Of a stretch of 64,000 nucleotides of DNA, positions 43,671 to 51,866 are shown one piece after another; within the stretch, counting starts at the first letter, position 1, and each line of letters opens with the position of its first letter. The notes under the pieces were generated by a model. It saw only the letters and a list, made by a program, of their open reading frames with translations. It made no database searches and had not been told where the DNA came from. The stretch covers positions 1 through 64,000 of the forward strand of contig NZ_FRDM01000005.1 in assembly GCF_900143215.1 (NCBI RefSeq). The letters are read 5' to 3'. Origin of the DNA: Geodermatophilus obscurus (lineage in GTDB: Bacteria; Actinomycetota; Actinomycetes; Mycobacteriales; Geodermatophilaceae). The position numbers and the translations under genes are program-made.

Positions 43671-44686
43671 AGCAGGACCCCGTCCTCCCCACCCTTCGCT
43701 CCGCTCAGGGCGGTGCCCGGGACGGGGCCGGAGAACGAGGCCGCCCTGCCCTCCGGCGGCGGCTGGCCGGCGAGCACGGCGCCTCGGCGGTGCTCCTCGC
43801 CCTGCTGCTGGTCCCGATCCTCGGGTTCACCGCGATCGCCGTCGACGTCGGCGCGCTCTACGCGGAGCGCGCCCGGCTGCAGACGGCGGCCGATGCCGCT
43901 GCCCTCGCCGTGGCCCGGAACTGCGCCCGCGGCGCCTGCGGCGACATGCGGGCCACCGCGCAGGACCTGGTCGACGCCAACCTCGGCGACGCCACCGCCG
44001 CCCCGCCGGTGCTCGCCAGTGACCCGTTCCGCGTCACGGTCACCGGCAGCACGCCCACCGAGCACTGGTTCGCGCCGGTCATCGGCCACGAGTCGACGCA
44101 GGTGACCGCCACCGCGACCGTCGCCTGGGGTGCGCCCGACGCCGGGACGGCGATGCTGCCGCTGGTCTTCTCCTGGTGCGAGTTCACGGCCCAGACCGGC
44201 GGGGGCATGCCCTCGACCACCACCGAGCGCACCATCGAGCTGCCGAAGAAGTCCGACACCGGCTGCACCGGGCCCTCCGAGATGTTCGTCCCCGGCGGCT
44301 TCGGCTGGCTGACCACCGACGGCGGGAACACCTGCCGGGCCACCAGCCGGGTGGGCGGCCGGTTCACCTCCGAGCCGGGCAACAGCCCGTCCAAGGGCTG
44401 CGATCCCGGCGACGTGGCCGCGCTCGTGGGCCGCACCGTGCTGCTGCCGATCTTCGACGAGGCCGGCGGCACCGGCAGCAGCGCCTGGTACCACGTCCAC
44501 GGCTACGCGGCGTTCACGATCACCGCCTACCACTTCGGCGGCCAGTACGACTCCGGCAAGCCGTGCAAGGGCGAGGACCGCTGCATCCGCGGCTACTTCA
44601 CCCGCTTCGTCGACGCCGGCGACTCCTTCTCCTACGGCCCCGGTGCGCCCTCCCTCGGCGCCTGGGTCCTCCGACTCGTCCGATAG
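43658..44686 (+). CDS. TadG-like pilus-assembly protein, N-terminus encoded by a palindromic repeat
   Basis: 342 residues from a GTG at 43658, overlapping tadE by 13 bases. Residues 5 to about 24 are translated from dispersed repeat copy 2. Real family sequence begins at about residue 32: GEHGASAVLLALLLVPILGFTAIAVDVGALYAERARLQTAADAAALA, the TadE/TadG-like membrane helix and the AxLQxAADAAALA helix. The rest is an outside domain with several cysteines. A later start near the helix is possible but no good ribosome site is seen. It probably sits in the membrane as a pilus scaffold. Confidence 0.85.
   Translation: MQRLKQDPVLPTLRSAQGGARDGAGERGRPALRRRLAGEHGASAVLLALLLVPILGFTAIAVDVGALYAERARLQTAADAAALAVARNCARGACGDMRATAQDLVDANLGDATAAPPVLASDPFRVTVTGSTPTEHWFAPVIGHESTQVTATATVAWGAPDAGTAMLPLVFSWCEFTAQTGGGMPSTTTERTIELPKKSDTGCTGPSEMFVPGGFGWLTTDGGNTCRATSRVGGRFTSEPGNSPSKGCDPGDVAALVGRTVLLPIFDEAGGTGSSAWYHVHGYAAFTITAYHFGGQYDSGKPCKGEDRCIRGYFTRFVDAGDSFSYGPGAPSLGAWVLRLVR
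43668..43730 (+). repeat. Dispersed palindromic repeat, copy 2 (starts at the tadE stop codon; coding in the next gene)
   Basis: It begins with the TGA of tadE as TGAAGCAGG and runs to GGGACGGGGCC. Arms CCCCGTCC (43678-43685) and GGACGGGG (43720-43727) can pair. It matches copy 1 (12021-12085, opposite strand) in 54 of 62 aligned positions. Here it lies inside the reading frame of the TadG-like gene and supplies about 20 N-terminal residues (KQDPVLPTLRS...). Confidence 0.8.
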
Positions 44687-44694
44687 GGGCCCTC

Positions 44695-45429
44695 GTGAGA
44701 CGCCGACTGATCGCCGCCCTCGCGGCGCTCGTCCTCGCCGCCACCGGCGCCGTGGTCCTGCTGGCCTACGTGCGCGGTGCCGATGCCCGTGCCCTGGCCG
44801 GGGTGCAGACCGTGGACGTGCTCGTGGTCGACCGGCCGGTCGCGGAGGGGACGCCGGGGGAGGACCTGGCCGCGCTGGTCCGCACCGAGCGGCTGCCGGC
44901 CAAGGCCGCGGTCCCGGGCGGTGTCACCGACCTCGACGCGCTCACCGGTCGGGTCGCCACCGTCGACCTGCAGCCGGGGGAGCAGCTGCTGGCCACCCGC
45001 TTCGCCGCGCCCGAGGACCTCACCGTGCCCGGCACGGTGGCCGCCCCGGCGGGGACGTCGGAGGTCAGCATCCTGCTCGAGCCGCAGCGCGCCGTCGGCG
45101 GCCGGCTGGCGGCCGGCGACACGGTCGGCGTGCACGTGTCCCTGGAGGGCAGGACGCACGTCGTCCTCAACCGGGTGCTGGTCACCCAGGTGCAGGGTGC
45201 GCCGGCCCCCGCTCCGGACGGCGAGGCGACCGACACCGCCTCCACCGGCGGCGCCGCGCCCTCGGCCAGCCTGATGATCACCCTCGGGCTGCGCCCCGAG
45301 CAGGCCGAGGCGGTCGTCTTCGGCATGGAGCACGGCACCGTCTGGCTCTCCCTCGAGCCCGCGGGCGTCGACACGTCCGGCACCGAGGTCGTCACCCCCC
45401 AGAACGTCTACGAGAAGGACTGGTCATGA
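44695..45429 (+). CDS. cpaB: Pilus assembly protein CpaB/RcpC type (SAF domain)
   Basis: 244 residues from a GTG at 44695, eight bases after the previous stop. It has one N-terminal membrane helix (LIAALAALVLAATGAVVLLAYV), then VDVLVVDRPVAEGTPGEDL and a SAF-like domain with GRVATVDLQPGEQLLATRF. CpaB proteins in Gram-negative bacteria contact the secretin; in this secretin-less setting it may bind peptidoglycan or stabilise the pore in the wall. The stop overlaps the next start as ATGA. Confidence 0.85.
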   Translation: MRRRLIAALAALVLAATGAVVLLAYVRGADARALAGVQTVDVLVVDRPVAEGTPGEDLAALVRTERLPAKAAVPGGVTDLDALTGRVATVDLQPGEQLLATRFAAPEDLTVPGTVAAPAGTSEVSILLEPQRAVGGRLAAGDTVGVHVSLEGRTHVVLNRVLVTQVQGAPAPAPDGEATDTASTGGAAPSASLMITLGLRPEQAEAVVFGMEHGTVWLSLEPAGVDTSGTEVVTPQNVYEKDWS

Positions 45430-46616
45430 GTCGCGTGGTGCTCGGCGCAGCCGACGAGGAACTCGTGCTGCGCGTCAAGGAGGCGACCGACGGCGACGTG
45501 CACGTGCTGCCGGCCGGCCGGCTGCCCGCCGACCCGGCGCGGCTGTTCGAGCAGCTGGTCGACGGTGAGCTGCCCGACGTCCTGCTGATCGGCCCGCTCG
45601 CGCCGCTGCCGGAGGTGTTCGGCCTGGCCGCCCGCCTCGACGTGCAGTGCCCCGGCATCAGCGTCGTCCTGCTCGCCTCCCCGACCGCGGAGACGTGGCA
45701 GGCGGCCATGCGCGCCGGGGTCCGCGACCTGCTGCCGCCCACCGCGGACGCCGGCGAGCTGCGGGCCGCCGTCGAGCGCGCCGGCTCCAGCGCGGCCGGG
45801 CGGCGGCGGGTGCTGCGCCCGGCCGAGGAGACCGCCCGCTACACCGGCCGGGTGATCACCGTGGCCTCCCCGAAGGGCGGTGTCGGCAAGACCACCGTCT
45901 CGGCCAACCTCGCGATCGGCCTGACCGCGGCGGCGCCCCAGTCGACGGTGCTGGTCGACCTCGACGTCCAGTTCGGCGACGTCGCCTCCGCGCTGGGCCT
46001 GGCACCGGAGTACGCGCTGCCCGACGTCGCGCACGGCCCGGCGGCCGAGGACACCATGGTGCTCAAGACCTTCCTCACCCAGCACCCCAGCGGCCTGTAC
46101 GCGGTGTGCGGAGCGGAGTCCCCGGCCGCCGGCGACACCGTGACCGCTGCCGACGTCAGCCGGCTGCTGACGTCGCTGGCCCGCGAGTTCCGCTACGTCG
46201 TCGTCGACACCGCGCCGGGGCTGTCGGAGCAGACGCTCGCCGCCCTCGACCGCGCCACCGACGTCGTCATGCTCAGCAGCATGGACGTCCCCGGCGTCCG
46301 CGGGCTGCGCAAGGAGCTCGACGTGCTCCGCGAGCTGTGCATGATCCCGGCCGGGCGGCACGTGGTCATGAACTTCGCCGACGCCCGGGGCGGGCTTTCG
46401 GTGCGCGACGTGGAGACCGCCATCGGCACCGGGGTGGACGTCGTCGTCCCGCGCTCGGCCGCGGTACCGGTGTCGACCAACCAGGGGGTGCCGATCGTCG
46501 CCGGCGGCCGCAAGGACCCGGCGGCCAAGGAACTGCGCCGCCTGGTGTCCCGGTTCGCCGCCACCCCGATCGTGCGGCCCGGCCGGTACCGCGCCAAGCA
46601 CCGGGCGGCGTCGTGA
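45426..46616 (+). CDS. cpaE: CpaE/TadZ-type MinD-like ATPase of the Tad pilus
   Basis: 396 residues. Residues 1-110 look like a degenerate receiver domain (VLLIGPLAPLPEVF, VVLLASPTAETWQAAMRAGVRD). A ParA/MinD ATPase follows with the deviant Walker A KGGVGKTT (K150 to T157), VLVDLDVQFGDVAS and VVVDTAPGLSEQT. TadZ proteins place the pilus machine at the cell pole or a fixed site. The gene overlaps cpaB by ATGA. Its last 19 bases are duplicated 32 bases on, at the start of the next gene. Confidence 0.92.
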   Translation: MSRVVLGAADEELVLRVKEATDGDVHVLPAGRLPADPARLFEQLVDGELPDVLLIGPLAPLPEVFGLAARLDVQCPGISVVLLASPTAETWQAAMRAGVRDLLPPTADAGELRAAVERAGSSAAGRRRVLRPAEETARYTGRVITVASPKGGVGKTTVSANLAIGLTAAAPQSTVLVDLDVQFGDVASALGLAPEYALPDVAHGPAAEDTMVLKTFLTQHPSGLYAVCGAESPAAGDTVTAADVSRLLTSLAREFRYVVVDTAPGLSEQTLAALDRATDVVMLSSMDVPGVRGLRKELDVLRELCMIPAGRHVVMNFADARGGLSVRDVETAIGTGVDVVVPRSAAVPVSTNQGVPIVAGGRKDPAAKELRRLVSRFAATPIVRPGRYRAKHRAAS

Positions 46617-46648
46617 CCTCCGCCTCCGTGCACCGGGCGGCGTCGTGA
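46598..46648 (+). repeat. 19-base direct repeat at the cpaE/tadA junction
   Basis: The sequence GCACCGGGCGGCGTCGTGA occurs at 46598-46616, where it ends with the cpaE stop, and again at 46630-46648, where its GTGA contains the tadA start. The offset is 32 bases. A local duplication appears to have separated what was once a GTGA overlap of stop and start. Confidence 0.8.
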
Positions 46649-48051
46649 ACCTCTCCACGCGCCTCGCCGCGGTCCAGGGGCGGCACGCCGTCCCGGAGGC
46701 CGATGCGCCCACTCCGCTGCCGGCCCCCCGGGCCGCCGCCCCGGTGGCCGTGCCGCCGCCGACCGACGCCCTCGCCAAGCTCAAGGACCGCGTCGCCAAG
46801 GCGCTGTTCGAGCGCATGGGCAACCGGATGAACGACCCGTCGCTGTCCGAGGAGCAGCTGCGCACGATCGTCCTCGGTGAGCTCGACGAGGTCGTCGAGG
46901 AGGAGCGCGTCCCCCTGTCGGCCGAGGAGCGCGGGCGGCTCACCGCCGAGCTGGCCGACGACGTCCTCGGCTACGGCCCGCTGCAGCGGCTGCTCGACGA
47001 CCCGAGCGTCACCGAGATCATGTGCAACGGCCCGGACGCGGTCTACGTCGAGCAGGAGGGCCGGCTGGTCCGCACCGCCGCGCGGTTCACCTCCGAGGAG
47101 CACCTGCGCCGCGTGATCGACCGGATAGTCTCCCGGGTGGGACGGCGGATCGACGAGTCCTCGCCGCTGGTCGACGCGCGGCTGGCCGACGGCTCCCGGG
47201 TCAACGCGATCATCCCGCCGCTGGCGTTCAGCGGGTCGACGCTGACCATCCGCAAGTTCGCCAAGGACCCGTTCACCGTCGACGACCTGATCGGCTTCGG
47301 CACCCTGTCGCCGGAGATGGCCGAGCTGCTGCGCGCCTGCGTGGCGGCCCGGCTCAACGTCATCGTCTCCGGGGGCACCGGCACCGGGAAGACGACGCTG
47401 CTCAACGTGCTCTCCTCGTTCATCCCGGACGGCGAGCGGATCGTCACCATCGAGGACGCGGTCGAGCTGCAGCTGCAGCAGGACCACGTCGTCCGGCTGG
47501 AGTCCCGGCCGCCCAACATCGAGGGCCGCGGGGCGATCACCATCCGCGACCTGGTGCGCAACTCGCTGCGGATGCGCCCCGACCGGATCGTGGTCGGGGA
47601 GTGCCGCGGCGGGGAGTCGCTGGACATGCTGCAGGCGATGAACACCGGCCACGACGGGTCGCTGTCGACGGTGCACGCCAACTCCCCGCGCGACGCGATC
47701 GCCCGGCTGGAGACCCTGGTGCTGATGGCCGGCATGGACCTGCCGCTGCGCGCCATCCGCGAGCAGATCGCCTCGGCCGTCGACGTCGTCGTCCAGCTGA
47801 CCCGGCTGCGCGACGGCACCCGGCGGGTGACCCACGTGACCGAGGTGCAGGGCATGGAGGGGGAGACGGTCACCCTGCAGGACGCCTTCCTCTTCGACTA
47901 CTCCGCCGGCGTCGACGCCGCGGGCCGGTTCCTCGGCAAGCCGGTGCCCACCGGGGTCCGGCCGCGGTTCACCGACCGCTTCGACGAGCTCGGCATCCGG
48001 GTCTCGCCGCGGGTCTTCGGCACGCCTCCGCCGCGGCGGGGGTGGGCCTGA
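46645..48051 (+). CDS. tadA: Tad pilus secretion ATPase (TadA/CpaF, VirB11-like)
   Basis: 468 residues from a GTG at 46645. The N-terminal part has FERMGNRMNDPS and LLDDPSVTEIMCNGPDAVYVE, typical of CpaF. The ATPase core has Walker A GGTGTGKTT (243-251), then EDAVELQLQQDHVV, the Asp box and RPDRIVVGECRGGE. It hydrolyses ATP at the inner face to drive pilin extrusion. Its stop overlaps the tadB start as TGATG. It is the only assembly ATPase in the locus. Confidence 0.95.
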   Translation: MNLSTRLAAVQGRHAVPEADAPTPLPAPRAAAPVAVPPPTDALAKLKDRVAKALFERMGNRMNDPSLSEEQLRTIVLGELDEVVEEERVPLSAEERGRLTAELADDVLGYGPLQRLLDDPSVTEIMCNGPDAVYVEQEGRLVRTAARFTSEEHLRRVIDRIVSRVGRRIDESSPLVDARLADGSRVNAIIPPLAFSGSTLTIRKFAKDPFTVDDLIGFGTLSPEMAELLRACVAARLNVIVSGGTGTGKTTLLNVLSSFIPDGERIVTIEDAVELQLQQDHVVRLESRPPNIEGRGAITIRDLVRNSLRMRPDRIVVGECRGGESLDMLQAMNTGHDGSLSTVHANSPRDAIARLETLVLMAGMDLPLRAIREQIASAVDVVVQLTRLRDGTRRVTHVTEVQGMEGETVTLQDAFLFDYSAGVDAAGRFLGKPVPTGVRPRFTDRFDELGIRVSPRVFGTPPPRRGWA

Positions 48052-48983
48052 TGCTGCCCGTCGCGGGGCTGCTCGCGGTCACCGGCGCGCTGCTGCTGCT
48101 CGCCCTCGTCGTCCTCCCGGCCGGGCCGCGGCGGGTGCCGCTGTCCCGGCTCGACCCCGCGGTGGCGCCGCCGGCGTCCGCGCTGGCCGGCGTCTCGGCC
48201 GCGGCCGGCGCCGCGGTGGAGCGGGTGCTCGCCCGGCGCGGGCTGGTGGCCCGCGGCACGGCGGCGCTGGAGCGGGCGGGGGTGGCGATGCCGCTGCCGG
48301 ACGTCGTCCTGCTGGTGGGCATGGCCACCCTCGTCCTCGGAGCCCTGGGCCTGCTGCTCGGCGGGGTGCCGCTGGCGGTCGTGTTCGCGGCGCCGGTCCC
48401 GCTGGGCACCAGGGTGCTGCTCGGGCTGAAGCGCGGACGGCGGCAGGCGGCGTTCGCCGACCAGCTCGACGACTCGCTGCAGCTCATGGCGTCGAGCCTG
48501 CGCGCCGGGCACAGCCTGCTGCGGGCGGTGGATGCCGTCTCCACCGAGGCGGCCTCCCCGACGGCGGAGGAGTTCGCCCGGATCGTCAACGAGACCCGGG
48601 TGGGCCGCGACCTCGGCGACGCCCTCGACGACGTGGCCGAGCGGATGGCCAGCGACGACTTCCGCTGGGTCGCCCAGGCGATCGGCATCCACCGGGAGGT
48701 CGGCGGCAACCTGGCCGAGGTCCTCGACACGGTCGGGCACACCATCCGCGAGCGCAACGCCATCCGCCGGCAGGTCAAGGCGCTGTCGGCCGAGGGCAAG
48801 CTCTCGGCGGTCGTGCTGATGGCCCTGCCCTTCGGCATCGTCGGCTTCCTGTCGGTGACCAACCCCGCCTACCTGGCCGGCTTCACCGAGGGCCTGGCCG
48901 GCTACCTGATGATCGCCGCCGTCGTCGTGCTGCTCACCGTCGGCGGGTTGTGGCTCAAGAAGACCGTGGCGATCCGGTTCTGA
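48051..48983 (+). CDS. tadB: Tad pilus membrane platform protein TadB
   Basis: 310 residues from the ATG at 48051. It has two N-terminal helices, a middle T2SSF domain (FADQLDDSLQLMASSLRAGHSLLRAVDAV, then VGRDLGDALDDVAERMAS and GGNLAEVLDTVGHTIRERN) and two C-terminal helices. TadB and TadC together form the membrane base on which TadA acts. Start and stop overlap both neighbours (TGATG on each side), showing tight translational coupling. Confidence 0.94.
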   Translation: MLPVAGLLAVTGALLLLALVVLPAGPRRVPLSRLDPAVAPPASALAGVSAAAGAAVERVLARRGLVARGTAALERAGVAMPLPDVVLLVGMATLVLGALGLLLGGVPLAVVFAAPVPLGTRVLLGLKRGRRQAAFADQLDDSLQLMASSLRAGHSLLRAVDAVSTEAASPTAEEFARIVNETRVGRDLGDALDDVAERMASDDFRWVAQAIGIHREVGGNLAEVLDTVGHTIRERNAIRRQVKALSAEGKLSAVVLMALPFGIVGFLSVTNPAYLAGFTEGLAGYLMIAAVVVLLTVGGLWLKKTVAIRF

Positions 48984-49888
48984 TGCTGCCGATCCCCGTG
49001 CTCCCTGGTGCCGTGCTGGTTGCCGCGCTGGCCGTCGCCCTCGCCGTCCCGCTGCTGGGCTGGGCGCTGCTGGCCCGCCCGCAGGACGCCGCCGCCCGTG
49101 CCCGCGCCAACCTGACGCGCGGTCTCGAGCTGCCCGGCGCGGCGCCCGGCCGGCCGCGCGTCCGGCTGCTGCCGCGGCTCGCCCGCGCGCTCACCCCGGC
49201 CGGCACGGTCGCCCGGCTCAACCGGCTGGCCGGCGCCGCGGGGCGCCCGGCGGAGTGGCCGGTGCCCCGGCTGGTGGCGGCCAAGCTGGTGCTCGCGGTC
49301 GTCGCCGCGGCGCTCGGCGGGCTGGTGGTGGCGGCTCGGCCCGGTCCGCTGACGGTGCTCGTGTCCGTCGTCGTCACCGGCGTGGCCTACGTCGTCCCCG
49401 AGCTGCTGCTCTACAGCCGGGGGCAGGAGCGGCAGCAGGCGATCGCGCTGGAGCTGGCCGACACCCTCGACCAGATGACCATCGCGGTGGAGGCCGGGCT
49501 CGGCTTCGAGGCGGCGATGGCGCGGGCCGGGCGCAACGGCCGCGGCCCGCTGGCCGAGGAGCTGGTGCGCACGCTGCAGGACATCGCCGTCGGCCAGCCC
49601 CGCCGCGAGGCCTACCTCGCGCTGGCCGAGCGGACGGCGGTGCCCGACCTGCGCCGCTTCATCCGAGCCGTGGTGCAGGCCGACGCGTACGGCGTCTCGA
49701 TCGCCGACGTGCTGCGCACCCAGGCGGCGGAGATGCGGCTCAAGCGCCGGCAGCGGGCCGAGGAGAAGGCGATGCAGATCCCGGTGAAGGTGATCTTCCC
49801 GCTGATCCTCTGCATCCTGCCGACGCTGTTCATCGTGCTGCTGGGCCCCGCCGTCCTGGACATCGCCGCGGCCTTCGGCGGTTGGTGA
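48983..49888 (+). CDS. tadC: Tad pilus membrane platform protein TadC
   Basis: 301 residues from the ATG at 48983, overlapping tadB. It has the T2SSF fold (LADTLDQMTIAVEAGLGFEAAMARAGR; LRRFIRAVVQADAYGVSIADVLRTQAAEMRLKRRQRAEEKAMQIPVK) and a C-terminal helix (VIFPLILCILPTLFIVLLGP). It pairs with TadB. It is the last gene of the pilus run and is followed by a long perfect palindrome that probably ends the transcript. Confidence 0.94.
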   Translation: MLPIPVLPGAVLVAALAVALAVPLLGWALLARPQDAAARARANLTRGLELPGAAPGRPRVRLLPRLARALTPAGTVARLNRLAGAAGRPAEWPVPRLVAAKLVLAVVAAALGGLVVAARPGPLTVLVSVVVTGVAYVVPELLLYSRGQERQQAIALELADTLDQMTIAVEAGLGFEAAMARAGRNGRGPLAEELVRTLQDIAVGQPRREAYLALAERTAVPDLRRFIRAVVQADAYGVSIADVLRTQAAEMRLKRRQRAEEKAMQIPVKVIFPLILCILPTLFIVLLGPAVLDIAAAFGGW

Positions 49889-49894
49889 CCGCCG

Positions 49895-49956
49895 CGCGAG
49901 ATCTGCACACCGGTCGCCATCAGGGTTCCCATGGCGACCGGTGTGCAGATCTCGCG
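49895..49956. terminator. 62-base palindrome with 26-bp perfect stem after tadC
   Basis: Arms CGCGAGATCTGCACACCGGT... (49895-49920) and its exact complement (49931-49956) flank a 10-base loop. It lies between the tadC stop and the stop of the convergent small gene, so it can stop transcription from both sides. The stem is far longer than a terminator needs, so it may instead be a REP/MITE-type repeat used as one. Confidence 0.75.
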
Positions 49957-49963
49957 GAGGGGG

Positions 49964-50308
49964 TCAGCCGGTGGAGCGGGGCTGGGCGGGGTTGGTCGGG
50001 TCGCCGTGGGACGGCGGGTTCATCGCCGGGCCGGTGGTGGCCTCGGAGACCCTCGACCCGCCCGCGGCGTGCACCGGGTCGTCGGCGGCCGCGGCGGCCG
50101 GGTCGCCACCGGAGGGCTGGGCGCCCTCGCGCAGCGCGGCCAGCCGGTTCTCCATGATCGTCACCACCTGCAACCGGTCGGCGTGCGCCCGCTCGTACTC
50201 CAGCAGGGTCTCCAGGCCGGTCGCGTCCAGCGTGCGGATCCGGGAGGTGAGCCCGTCCACGGGGAGGTGGTCGTAGTCGGGCAGCGGCAGTTGGTCGTGC
50301 TCGGTCAT
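49964..50308 (-). CDS. Small conserved actinobacterial protein, unknown function
   Basis: 114 residues starting MTEHDQLPLPDYDHLPVDGL. The first 70 residues are compact and charged (SRIRTLDATGLETLLEYERAHADR; VVTIMENRLAALREGAQPSGGDP); the rest is disordered and Ala/Pro-rich. The N-terminal pattern (LPLPDYDHLP...L..RIR.L) is one I have seen widely in actinobacteria, with no assigned function. It reads toward the pilus locus and is separated from it by the 62-base palindrome. Confidence 0.75.
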   Translation of the reverse strand: MTEHDQLPLPDYDHLPVDGLTSRIRTLDATGLETLLEYERAHADRLQVVTIMENRLAALREGAQPSGGDPAAAAADDPVHAAGGSRVSEATTGPAMNPPSHGDPTNPAQPRSTG

Positions 50309-50459
50309 GCCGACCGCCTACCCGTGCTCCGGCCGATCGACACCGGGGTGTGAGGGCACGGCCGGTGGGTAGGCGGCGGAGGCGGTCAGCCCCGGGTCGC
50401 AGCCACCGCGACCCGAACCCCGACCCGACCCACAGTGATCGAGGAGTGGTCCCACCCCC

Positions 50460-51593
50460 ATGGACGTGTCCTTCCTGGAACCGGTCTTCACCGCCTCCGG
50501 GCCCTACGCCACGGTGTGCGCCGACGTCACGCACACCACCGAGAACGCCGACCGAGAGCTGGACCTCCGCATCCGCGCGGTGGCCGAGCAGTTGCAGGAG
50601 CAGGGCGCGCCGGAGGCGGTCGTCGAGGCGGTGCGCAGCCGGCTCCTCGAGGGCAACGAGGGCGGGGACGCCGGGACGCTGCGCGGCCGCGCAGTCGTCG
50701 TCGCCGCCGACGGCACCGTCGTCCTCGACGAGGTCCTCGCCGACGTCCCCCGCGACCCGGTGGCCACCTGGGCGCCGCAGCCGCAGCTCCTCCCGGTGCT
50801 CCGCCAGCTCGCCGGGCGCGTCCCGCACGCCGTGGTCATCGCCGACCGGACGGGCGCCGACGTCTCCGTGGCCAGCTTCGCGGGTCGTCCGGAGGAGGAG
50901 CAGGAGATCGAGGGCGACACCTTCCACATGCGGAAGGTCAAGGTCGGCGGCTGGGCCCACAACACGTACATGCACACCGCCGAGAACCAGTGGGAGGAGA
51001 ACGCCGGCCTGGTCGCCGACGAGCTCTCCTCGCTGGCCCGGCGGCTGCCGCTGCGCTTCATCCTGGTGGCCGGTGACGTCCGCGCCCGCCAGATCCTCAG
51101 CGACAAGGCCGAGAAGGCGTGGGCCGACCTCGTCGTGACGATGGAGGAGGGTGGCCGGGCCGCCGGCGCGGACCGCGAGCCGGTGACCCGCCGAGCGGCC
51201 GAGCTGGTCGCCGAGCACGAGGCCCACGACGAGGCCGACGCGGTGGAGAAGCTCTCGTCCGCCGGTGCCCACGGCCTGGCCGTGACCGGCAAGGCGGCGG
51301 TCGTCGAGGCGCTGCGCAAGGGTCAGGTCGAGACCCTCGTCCTCGCCGACCGGCAGGACGAGGGCGACACGCTCCTGGTGGGGAACTCGCCGCTGGAGCT
51401 CGGTGTGGACCAGCACGACATGGACGCCCTCGGCACGCACGGCACCGCCGTCCCCGCCGAGGCGGCGCTGGTCGGCGCCACCGTGGCCAGCGCTGGCGGA
51501 GTCGTCGTCGTCCCGCGCTCGGCGATGCCCGGTGACATCCCGGTCGCCGCGATCCTCCGCTACACCGACGACTCCACGCCCACGGCTCAGTGA
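50460..51593 (+). CDS. baeRF2-type release-factor-like protein (Rv2629 family)
   Basis: 377 residues. The fold is that of archaeal/eukaryotic release factor 1 relatives found in bacteria. Visible blocks are GPYATVCADVTHTTENADRELDLR at the N-terminus, the central KVGGWAHNTYMHTAENQWEENA and a C-terminal part with LATGK-like and PRSAMPGDIPVAAILRY segments. The mycobacterial relative is Rv2629. These proteins may act on stalled ribosomes or peptidyl-tRNA; their reaction is unproven. It starts a plus-strand run of small genes. Confidence 0.85.
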   Translation: MDVSFLEPVFTASGPYATVCADVTHTTENADRELDLRIRAVAEQLQEQGAPEAVVEAVRSRLLEGNEGGDAGTLRGRAVVVAADGTVVLDEVLADVPRDPVATWAPQPQLLPVLRQLAGRVPHAVVIADRTGADVSVASFAGRPEEEQEIEGDTFHMRKVKVGGWAHNTYMHTAENQWEENAGLVADELSSLARRLPLRFILVAGDVRARQILSDKAEKAWADLVVTMEEGGRAAGADREPVTRRAAELVAEHEAHDEADAVEKLSSAGAHGLAVTGKAAVVEALRKGQVETLVLADRQDEGDTLLVGNSPLELGVDQHDMDALGTHGTAVPAEAALVGATVASAGGVVVVPRSAMPGDIPVAAILRYTDDSTPTAQ

Positions 51594-51607
51594 CCAGGGG
51601 GACCGAG

Positions 51608-51865
51608 ATGACCGACCCGCACCAGCCCGCCACCTCTCCCGGCACCTCCACCGGCGACGTCGAGCGCCGCGCAGCGCTCGCCGAGGCCCTCGGCAAGGAG
51701 GTGTGGCCGGCCGACAGGGACGCGCTCGTGGCCAAGGCCCAGGAGGGCAACGCCCCCGACCGCGTGCTGTCCGACCTGCGCCGGCTGCCGTCCGGCCAGC
51801 AGTTCGACAACGTGCAGGACGTCGCCCGCGCCCTGGGCATCGGCACCGAGCAGCAGCGGTTCTGA
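51608..51865 (+). CDS. DUF2795-type small protein
   Basis: 85 residues from the ATG at 51608 with a purine-rich stretch (GGGGACCGAG) upstream. The C-terminal half (DRVLSDLRRLPSGQQFDNVQDVARALG) fits the DUF2795 pattern in which a turn with LP..... F/Y..V.DV..ALG follows a helix. The function is unknown. It lies between the baeRF2 gene and another small gene in a tight plus-strand run. Confidence 0.75.
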   Translation: MTDPHQPATSPGTSTGDVERRAALAEALGKEVWPADRDALVAKAQEGNAPDRVLSDLRRLPSGQQFDNVQDVARALGIGTEQQRF

Positions 51866-51866
51866 G

